NCBI GenBank assembly: GCA_003567475.1
Contig: PWZL01000090.1
Location: 1 to 38,754 of the forward strand
DNA from: Gammaproteobacteria bacterium
GTDB lineage: Bacteria; Pseudomonadota; Gammaproteobacteria; Steroidobacterales; PWYM01
Reading direction: 5' to 3'
Length of the DNA: 38,754 nucleotides
Shown here in pieces: positions 33,199-38,754 of this stretch (position 1 is its first letter; each line of letters starts with the position of its first letter). The notes beneath the pieces are model-generated. The model did no database searches, was not told the origin of the DNA, and saw only the letters and a program-made list of their open reading frames with translations. The position numbers and the translations under genes were made by a program.

Positions 33199-34113
33199 TC
33201 AGAGGCGCCGCAGCGCGTGGCCGCGCGCCTCGAGCATCGCGACTACGCTGTCTTCACCGACCAGGTGCAGGGCGCCGACAACGACGAGATGGTTGCCCGG
33301 GCGCTCCAGCAGCGCCTCGATGGGGGCAAGCCACTCGCGATTGCGTTCAACCACGACCGCCTCGTAGAGTCCGGGCGATTCGCGCACCGAGGCCAGCAGT
33401 TCGGTTTCCATGCGCGCGATATCGCCGCTGCGCCAGGCGGAGACGATCATGTCGATGTCGTCGCGCAGCGTGATCGCATCGCCCAGGCTCTGCATCAACA
33501 GGTCGATCTGCTCATCGTTTGACAGGCTGGCGAAGAGGCCGATCTGCGCCTCGGCCGTCTCCAGTCCGCTGATCGGCTTGCCGTCGCGCACCGCCAGCCC
33601 CGTCAGCTGCACTTCGAGACCGAATTCCGGTGCCAGACCGAGCTGTGCCAGCCGCAGCTGGGTGATGGTGAGTGCGGCCAGCCAGGGTTTGACGTTGCCG
33701 AGCAGTGCGAGCTCCAGATCGATCTCGCGCGCCAGCGCCTGGGCCTCCTCCCAGCGGGCCTCGCCGAGACTGCCCGCCAGCGAGCCGCCCTGGGGCTGGC
33801 TGCCGAGCCGGTTCACCTCCCGCTGGAAGGCCACCGGGTCGAGCTGATCCATGGCCAGCTCCATGACCAGGGTGTCGGCCTCGTCGTAGAGTGTCCGCAC
33901 GCGTGCTGGCAGCTCGGCCATGCCCGGCGGCAGCAGATGGATGGACCCCAGCAGGATGACCCTGCTGTCGTTGCGCTCAAGGGTCCAGGCCGCCGGTTCG
34001 CCGGCGTCGGCCTGGGCTGCGCCAAGCCAGGGCAGCAGCAGCAGCAGCAAGATCGCGGCCGTGCCTGCCATTAAGCCGCGGGCCTGGGTGTGGATGCTCG
34101 CAGTGGAGGTCAT
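33199..34113 (-). CDS. TraB/GumN family protein
   Basis: A 304-residue exported protein with signal segment 'AGTAAILLLLLLPWLGAAQADA'. The core has the TraB/GumN motifs 'VILLGSIHLLP' near the start and 'HLVVVGALHLVGEDSVVAMLEARG' at the end, which contribute conserved Gly-x-x-His residues linked to a Tiki-like metalloprotease fold. GAGGA precedes the ATG. It starts 13 bp after the M42-like peptidase gene, so it is probably the last gene of the NAGGN operon. Its role there is unknown; peptide cleavage is inferred from the fold only. Confidence 0.88.
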   Translation of the reverse strand: MTSTASIHTQARGLMAGTAAILLLLLLPWLGAAQADAGEPAAWTLERNDSRVILLGSIHLLPPGMAELPARVRTLYDEADTLVMELAMDQLDPVAFQREVNRLGSQPQGGSLAGSLGEARWEEAQALAREIDLELALLGNVKPWLAALTITQLRLAQLGLAPEFGLEVQLTGLAVRDGKPISGLETAEAQIGLFASLSNDEQIDLLMQSLGDAITLRDDIDMIVSAWRSGDIARMETELLASVRESPGLYEAVVVERNREWLAPIEALLERPGNHLVVVGALHLVGEDSVVAMLEARGHALRRL

Positions 34114-34126
34114 CGGGGGGTCCTCG

Positions 34127-35257
34127 CTAGTCCGCGCCTTCGGCGCGTTTGACCGGCTGGTGGGTGAAGCCCTTGAGCGGCCCGAGTTCGATGGCGTCGC
34201 GGGCGATCTTCACCGGGCTCTGGGCATACAGGCCAACGAGCTCGGAAAGCGAGACCAGGGCATGCATGTGGATGCGCTCGTAACCATGGCTGGCGTCGAT
34301 ACCGAAGGTGATCAGCGCGGTGCGGATGTCGTTGCCGGCCTCAATGGCCGACGCGCTGTCACACCGATAGTACCGGAAAATGTCCTTGTGGTGACGGATG
34401 CCATAGTCTTCACACAGGTCGATCAGTTTGCGGGTGAGGTGATAGTCGAACGGCCCCGTCATGTCGGCCATGGCGACGGTGACGCCAAATTCGCTGGAGT
34501 TCTGTCCCGGTGCTTGCGTGCCGTTGTCGATCGTCACCATTGAGGCGATGTCGCCGTGCAGGATGGTGGACGCCCCGACACCCACCTCCTCGGCAATCGA
34601 GTACAGGAAATAGGTGTCTACCGGCAGCTCCAGAGCCGCCTCCTTGAGAGACTTGATGGCCGCGAACATCACCGCCACGCCGGCCTTGTCATCGAGGTGG
34701 CGCGAGTTGATGAAGCCGTTGTCGAGGAATTCCGGCTGGGGATCGATGGCAACGAAGTCGCCGATGGCAAAGCCGAGGTCGAACAGGTCCTTGCGCCCGA
34801 AGCACATCGCATCCACGCGCAGTTCGATGTGGTCCCAGGACACCGGCTGGGTGTCGATCTCGTCATTGAAGGTGTGGCCGGAGGCCTTCAGCGGGAGGAT
34901 GGTGCCGCGGTAAGCGCCCTGACGGGTAAACACCGTACAGCGTGCGCCTTCGGCAAAGCGCGATGACCAGTGTCCGATCCGGACCAGTGCCAGTCTGCCG
35001 TTATCCTTCAGGTCCTTGACCTGGGCGCCAAGGGTGTCGACATGGGCGATCAGTGCGCGGGCGGGGGTATGCACCCGGCCCTTGAGCACAGCACGGATGG
35101 CACCTCGCCGGGTCAGCTCGTAGGGCACCTCGAGGCGTTCGAGTTCTCGGCAGCAGAAGTGCACGATCTGGTCGGTATAGCCCGAGGGGCTTGGAATCTC
35201 CAGGAGTTTTTTGAGCGTTTTTTTCAGGTAGACGCTATCGATTTTAAGGCGTTTCAA
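34127..35257 (-). CDS. M42-like peptidase of the NAGGN osmolyte system
   Basis: A 376-residue aminopeptidase-like protein with a TTG start overlapping the ngg stop by 4 bases; AAGGGAG lies at proper spacing. The dinuclear metal ligands of the M42/M20 fold are visible: 'LIAHVDTLG' (His), 'SRHLDDKAGVAVMF' (Asp), 'YSIAEEVGVGAS' (Glu pair), 'MVTIDNGTQAP' (Asp) and 'GYERIHMHAL' (His). It belongs to the group consistently encoded with NAGGN synthesis genes. It may degrade or edit the dipeptide osmolyte; its exact substrate is unproven. Confidence 0.9.
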   Translation of the reverse strand: MKRLKIDSVYLKKTLKKLLEIPSPSGYTDQIVHFCCRELERLEVPYELTRRGAIRAVLKGRVHTPARALIAHVDTLGAQVKDLKDNGRLALVRIGHWSSRFAEGARCTVFTRQGAYRGTILPLKASGHTFNDEIDTQPVSWDHIELRVDAMCFGRKDLFDLGFAIGDFVAIDPQPEFLDNGFINSRHLDDKAGVAVMFAAIKSLKEAALELPVDTYFLYSIAEEVGVGASTILHGDIASMVTIDNGTQAPGQNSSEFGVTVAMADMTGPFDYHLTRKLIDLCEDYGIRHHKDIFRYYRCDSASAIEAGNDIRTALITFGIDASHGYERIHMHALVSLSELVGLYAQSPVKIARDAIELGPLKGFTHQPVKRAEGAD

Positions 35258-37041
35258 AGATGGCTCCCTTGATACTTGCGCAGATGCGTCGGGATGGATT
35301 GCGGGAAGAGCAGATCGACGAAGCGCTCGGCCGTGGGCTGCGGCTCGTGGTTGGCCAACCCGGGGCGTTCGTTGGCCTCGATGATCCAGTACTCCTCCCC
35401 GGCCGGGTCGGGCACCATGAAGTCCATGCCGACCACGGGAATACCCAGAGCGCGGGCGGCCTGTACGGCCGCCTGGACCAGCGTCAGGCTGAGCTCGTCG
35501 GTCACGTCGTGAATGGTGCCGCCGGTGTGCAGATTGGCGGTGCGGCGCACCTCGACGGCGCGGCCCTCTTCGGGCACATCGTCAAGCGTGAGACCTTCAC
35601 GGGCCAGGCAACGTTCCGTTTCGGCATCGATGGGGATACGCGACTCGCCACCGGTGGCCGCCTGCCGGCGACGGCTCTGGCGCTCGATCAGCTGGCGTAC
35701 CGTGTGCTGGCCGTTGCCGCGCACGCGTGGTGGGCGACGCACTGCGGCGGCGACCACGCGATAATCGATGACGATGACCCGCAGGTCCTGTCCGGCCACG
35801 AATTCCTCGAGCAGCACATCGGTGTCGACCTGGCGCGCGGCCGTGATGGCGGCCGCCAGTTCATCGACCGAGGTGATGTCGACACTGATGCCGCGCCCCT
35901 GTTCGCCCCGGGCAGGCTTGACCACCAGGCTGCCGCAGTTTTCGAGAAATGCGGCGTTGGCCTCGGCGTCGCCGGCGGCCTGCTGGCGCGGGACCGACAG
36001 GCCGGCGTCGGCCATGAGGCGCCGGGTCACCGCCTTGTCGTCACAACGGCTCATGGCGATCGCCGTGGTCAGCTCGGTGAGTGATTCACGGCAGATGATC
36101 GCCCGCCCGCCATGGCTCAGGCGGAAGTAGCCCGCCTGCGCGTCGAGCACCTCCACATTGATACCGCGGCGGCGGGCCTCGTCGACGATGATGCGTGCAT
36201 AGGGGTTCAAGGCCTCCTCAGGCGGCGGTCCCGAGAACAGCTTCTCGTTGATGGAATTGCGGTTTTTCAGCGCGAAGACGGGCACCCGCACGAAGCCGAG
36301 TTTCTCGTACAGGGCAATGGCCTTGTTGTTGTCGTGAAGCACCGAGAGGTCCATGTAATGGCAGCCGCGGGTCTGGAAATGCTCGGCGAGCTGGCGGACC
36401 AGCATCTCACCGAGGCGCGGATGCTGGGCCTGCGGATCCACGGCAAGACACCACAGCGAGGCACCACCCTCCGGGTCGTCGAACACCCGCCGGTGATCGA
36501 CGCCGGTGACTGCGCCGAGGATGTCGCCGTTCGCGTCGTCCTCGGCCACGAAGACGGTCAGCGCGCGGCTGTCACGCTTGGCCCAGAAGAACTGCGGGTC
36601 GACCTGCACCATGTGCCAGGCGGTGTAGATCCGGTTTACCGCTTCGGCGTCAGCCAGCGTGCACAGGCGACGGATATGGAAACCGGGGTGGCGCCCGCGG
36701 CTGGGCCGATAGGTGTGCAGGTCCAGTCGATAGGTGTGGGAGGGGTCCAGAAACACGTCCTGCGGGGCCTTGCTGAGGACCACGTGGGGATCGCGCACGT
36801 AGAAGGCGATATCGCGCTGATCGGGACGTTCGTTCTGCAGGACCCGGGTGAGGTCGGCGGCGTCCTCGAAGGTCTGGGCGAAGTGCAGTTTGCCCCAGCC
36901 GCAGTCGAGGCTGACGTTGCTCGGGGGCGTGCCGTCCTGATCGCGTGCCGCGCCTCCCGTAGGCCGCATGGTGCGCGCGCGTAACCGATCGATCCGGTAC
37001 TGCTGCGGGCGTTGCGGATGGCGGGGCCGGCGGTCGGTCAT
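35254..37041 (-). CDS. ngg: N-acetylglutaminylglutamine synthetase (GNAT-ATP-grasp fusion)
   Basis: A 595-residue two-domain enzyme. The N-terminal GNAT acetyltransferase (about residues 100-260) has 'SLWCLAVDPQAQHPRLGEMLVRQLAEHF' with the acetyl-CoA loop and 'AIALYEKLGFVRVPVF'. The C-terminal ATP-grasp ligase (about 320-585) has 'LVVKPARGEQGRGISVDI', 'LLEEFVAGQDLRVIVID' and 'WIIEANERPGLANHEPQ'. Together they acetylate and join glutamines to N-acetylglutaminylglutamine, which the upstream amidotransferase amidates to the osmoprotectant NAGGN. It starts 3 bp after the amidotransferase stop. The whole operon points to adaptation to high osmolarity. Confidence 0.93.
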   Translation of the reverse strand: MTDRRPRHPQRPQQYRIDRLRARTMRPTGGAARDQDGTPPSNVSLDCGWGKLHFAQTFEDAADLTRVLQNERPDQRDIAFYVRDPHVVLSKAPQDVFLDPSHTYRLDLHTYRPSRGRHPGFHIRRLCTLADAEAVNRIYTAWHMVQVDPQFFWAKRDSRALTVFVAEDDANGDILGAVTGVDHRRVFDDPEGGASLWCLAVDPQAQHPRLGEMLVRQLAEHFQTRGCHYMDLSVLHDNNKAIALYEKLGFVRVPVFALKNRNSINEKLFSGPPPEEALNPYARIIVDEARRRGINVEVLDAQAGYFRLSHGGRAIICRESLTELTTAIAMSRCDDKAVTRRLMADAGLSVPRQQAAGDAEANAAFLENCGSLVVKPARGEQGRGISVDITSVDELAAAITAARQVDTDVLLEEFVAGQDLRVIVIDYRVVAAAVRRPPRVRGNGQHTVRQLIERQSRRRQAATGGESRIPIDAETERCLAREGLTLDDVPEEGRAVEVRRTANLHTGGTIHDVTDELSLTLVQAAVQAARALGIPVVGMDFMVPDPAGEEYWIIEANERPGLANHEPQPTAERFVDLLFPQSIPTHLRKYQGSHL

Positions 37042-37044
37042 GGC

Positions 37045-38754
37045 CTACAGCCCCCGGGACTGGAGCCAGGTTTCCAACAGGGCGAGCTGCCAGAGCTTGG
37101 AGCCGCGCAGCGGCGTGATGTGTGCTTCCGGGTTGGCCAGCAGGGTGTCGACGTAGCGCGGGTTGAACAGCCCGCGCTCGCGGGCGCGCCTGTCGGTGAG
37201 CACGTCGCGCACCCGCTCGAGATACGGTCCGCGCAGGTATTTCAGTGCCGGCACCGGGAAGTACCCCTTGGGCCGGTCGATCACGCCGGCAGGAATCACC
37301 CGCCGGGCCGCCTCGCGGAGCACGTACTTGCCACCCTCCGGTACCTTGTGCTCGGCCGGAATCCGCGCGGCCAGCTCGACGACCTCGTGATCGAGGAAGG
37401 GCACGCGCGCCTCCAGGCCAAAGGCCATGGTCATGTTGTCCACCCGCTTGACCGGGTCGTCGACCAGCATCACCTGAGTGTCCAGGCGCAGGGCCTTGTC
37501 AATGGCCCGCTCGGCGTCGGGCAGGGCGAAATGGCGGCGCACGAACTCGCTGCTCTCGTCATCGCCATGGTGTCGCGGATCGAGGACCTCGAGCATCTCG
37601 TGGTGGTCGCGATCGAAGAACGCCGCGCGGTAAGTGGCCAGTGGATCACCGTCGGCCATCATGGGCGGGTACCAGTGGTAACCGGCAAAAATCTCGTCGG
37701 CGCCCTGGCCACTCTGCACCACCCGCACATGTTTCGAGACTTCCTCGGAGAGCAGATAGAAGCCGATGCAGTCGTGGCTGACCATGGGTTCGGACATCGC
37801 TGCGATGCAGTTCGGCAGCTCCGAGAGCGTGCGGCTGGCATCGATGAAAATCTGGTGATGGTCGGTGTCGAAGTGCTTGGCGATGATGTCGGAGTACTGG
37901 AACTCGTCGCCTTTCTCGGCGTCCACCGCCTCGAAGCCGATCGAGAAGGTCGCAAGCCCGGTCTGTCCGGCTTCGGCGAGCAGACCGACCACCAGCGAGC
38001 TGTCCAGCCCGCCGGAGAGCAGCACGCCCACCGGCACGTCGGCCACCAGGCGCCGCTCCACCGCGCGACGCATCACCGCAATCGTCTCGTCCTGCCAGTC
38101 CGCGAAACTGCGTTTCTCATCGCCCGGCTGCAGACCGAAGGCGGGCCGCCAGTATTCCTTCTCGCGGCTGCTGCCGTCGGCTTCGATACTCAGAATGGTC
38201 GCCGGCGGCAGTTTGCGCACGCCGGCGAGGATCGTTCGCGGCGCCGGCACCACGGAGTGGAAGCTCAGGTAATGATGCAGCGCGACCGGGTCGAGCGAGG
38301 TGTCGAGTCCGCCGCCTTCCAGCAGCGCCGGCAGGCTGGAGGCGAAGCGCAGCCGCTGGTGATCCAGGGCGTAATACAGCGGCTTGATGCCGAGCCGGTC
38401 GCGCACGAGGTGGGCGCGCTCGCCATGCTGTTCCCACAGGCAGAAGGCGAACATGCCGTAGAGGCGATGCACGCAGTCCGCGCCCCAGGCATGCCAGGCC
38501 TTGAGGATGACCTCGGTATCGCCGTGGGAGAAGAAGTGATAGCCCATCTGCTGGAGCTCGCGGCGGAGTTCCGGGTAGTTGTAGATGCAGCCGTTGAACA
38601 CGAGGGTCAGCCCGAGTTCGGGGTCGTGCATGGGCTGGTGCGCGGCGTCGGAGAGATCGATGATGCGCAGGCGTCGATGACCGAGCGCCAACGGCCCGCG
38701 GGCGAACAGGCCGTCGCCATCCGGACCGCGGGGCGTCATCTGTGCGGTCATCGC
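37045..38754 (-). CDS. asnO: N-acetylglutaminylglutamine amidotransferase (asparagine synthase family), 5' end outside window
   Basis: A 569-residue fragment running off the right edge. The first visible Met (38751) is internal: the glutaminase N-terminus with the Cys2 nucleophile should lie about 25 residues further upstream. Present are 'RGPDGDGLFARGPLALGHRRLRIIDL' and 'LVFNGCIYNYPELRRELQQ' of the class-II glutamine amidotransferase domain, and the PPi loop 'LLSGGLDSSLVVGLL' of the synthetase domain near 38005. The enzyme forms the C-terminal amide of NAGGN. It is the first gene of the minus-strand operon, followed by ngg and the M42-like peptidase. Confidence 0.93.
   Translation of the reverse strand, partial: AMTAQMTPRGPDGDGLFARGPLALGHRRLRIIDLSDAAHQPMHDPELGLTLVFNGCIYNYPELRRELQQMGYHFFSHGDTEVILKAWHAWGADCVHRLYGMFAFCLWEQHGERAHLVRDRLGIKPLYYALDHQRLRFASSLPALLEGGGLDTSLDPVALHHYLSFHSVVPAPRTILAGVRKLPPATILSIEADGSSREKEYWRPAFGLQPGDEKRSFADWQDETIAVMRRAVERRLVADVPVGVLLSGGLDSSLVVGLLAEAGQTGLATFSIGFEAVDAEKGDEFQYSDIIAKHFDTDHHQIFIDASRTLSELPNCIAAMSEPMVSHDCIGFYLLSEEVSKHVRVVQSGQGADEIFAGYHWYPPMMADGDPLATYRAAFFDRDHHEMLEVLDPRHHGDDESSEFVRRHFALPDAERAIDKALRLDTQVMLVDDPVKRVDNMTMAFGLEARVPFLDHEVVELAARIPAEHKVPEGGKYVLREAARRVIPAGVIDRPKGYFPVPALKYLRGPYLERVRDVLTDRRARERGLFNPRYVDTLLANPEAHITPLRGSKLWQLALLETWLQSRGL

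Overview
The window is a densely packed, GC-rich stretch of chromosome from a gammaproteobacterium. Supporting this are an LPS Kdo transferase, periplasmic and outer-membrane proteins, Mpl, RNase D, HemL and a PilZ-free GGDEF/EAL regulator, all with high-GC codon use. The split adenosylcobalamin-dependent ribonucleotide reductase (NrdJa/NrdJb) resembles the Pseudomonas arrangement. The pyrophosphate-type phosphofructokinase and the N-acetylglutaminylglutamine amide (NAGGN) osmolyte genes suggest a salt- or osmotically-challenged member of the Chromatiales/Nevskiales/Xanthomonadales breadth. I cannot name a genus. There are no rRNA or tRNA genes, CRISPR arrays, insertion sequences or prophage; the only mobile element I can support is an intein.

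Layout. 1-3.8 kb (minus): an edge-truncated NAD(P)-binding epimerase-like gene, the soluble lytic transglycosylase Slt and a DegP/DegQ protease. 3.8-4.4 kb: a regulatory region with two NrdR boxes, a sigma70-type promoter, DnaA-box-like sites and leader hairpins. 4.4-9.7 kb (plus): nrdJa, interrupted in frame by a 360-residue intein exactly at the catalytic cysteine, then nrdJb and waaA. 9.7-12.2 kb (minus): a PCMT-like methyltransferase, a rhodanese and tolC in one operon. 12.5-14.8 kb (plus): a membrane PAS-GGDEF-EAL protein. 14.8-19.3 kb (minus): an RND efflux operon (adaptor, permease, small PII-like protein). 19.5-22.8 kb: pfp (minus), adk (plus) and rnd (minus). 22.9-25.4 kb (plus): a small membrane protein, mpl and a LON-domain protein. 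25.8-31.5 kb (plus): a large TonB-dependent receptor and malate synthase G. 31.6-33.2 kb: divergent hemL and rubredoxin. 33.2-38.75 kb (minus): the NAGGN osmolyte operon (amidotransferase, synthetase, M42-like peptidase) followed by a TraB/GumN protein; its first gene runs off the right edge.

How genes work together. NrdJa and NrdJb together make the B12-dependent reductase, and the NrdR boxes indicate control by the global RNR repressor. TolC, encoded separately, is a plausible outer-membrane partner for the RND adaptor and permease. Slt, Mpl and WaaA are envelope genes (murein turnover and recycling, LPS). PFP and Adk are divergently transcribed energy-metabolism genes. The most unusual points are the intein at the radical cysteine, whose two LAGLIDADG motifs both carry Arg at the catalytic acidic position; the half-retained zinc-ligand set in the Adk lid; the PII-like gene overlapping the RND permease; the altered substrate motif in the PCMT-like enzyme; and calcium-loop-like motifs in the TonB receptor.
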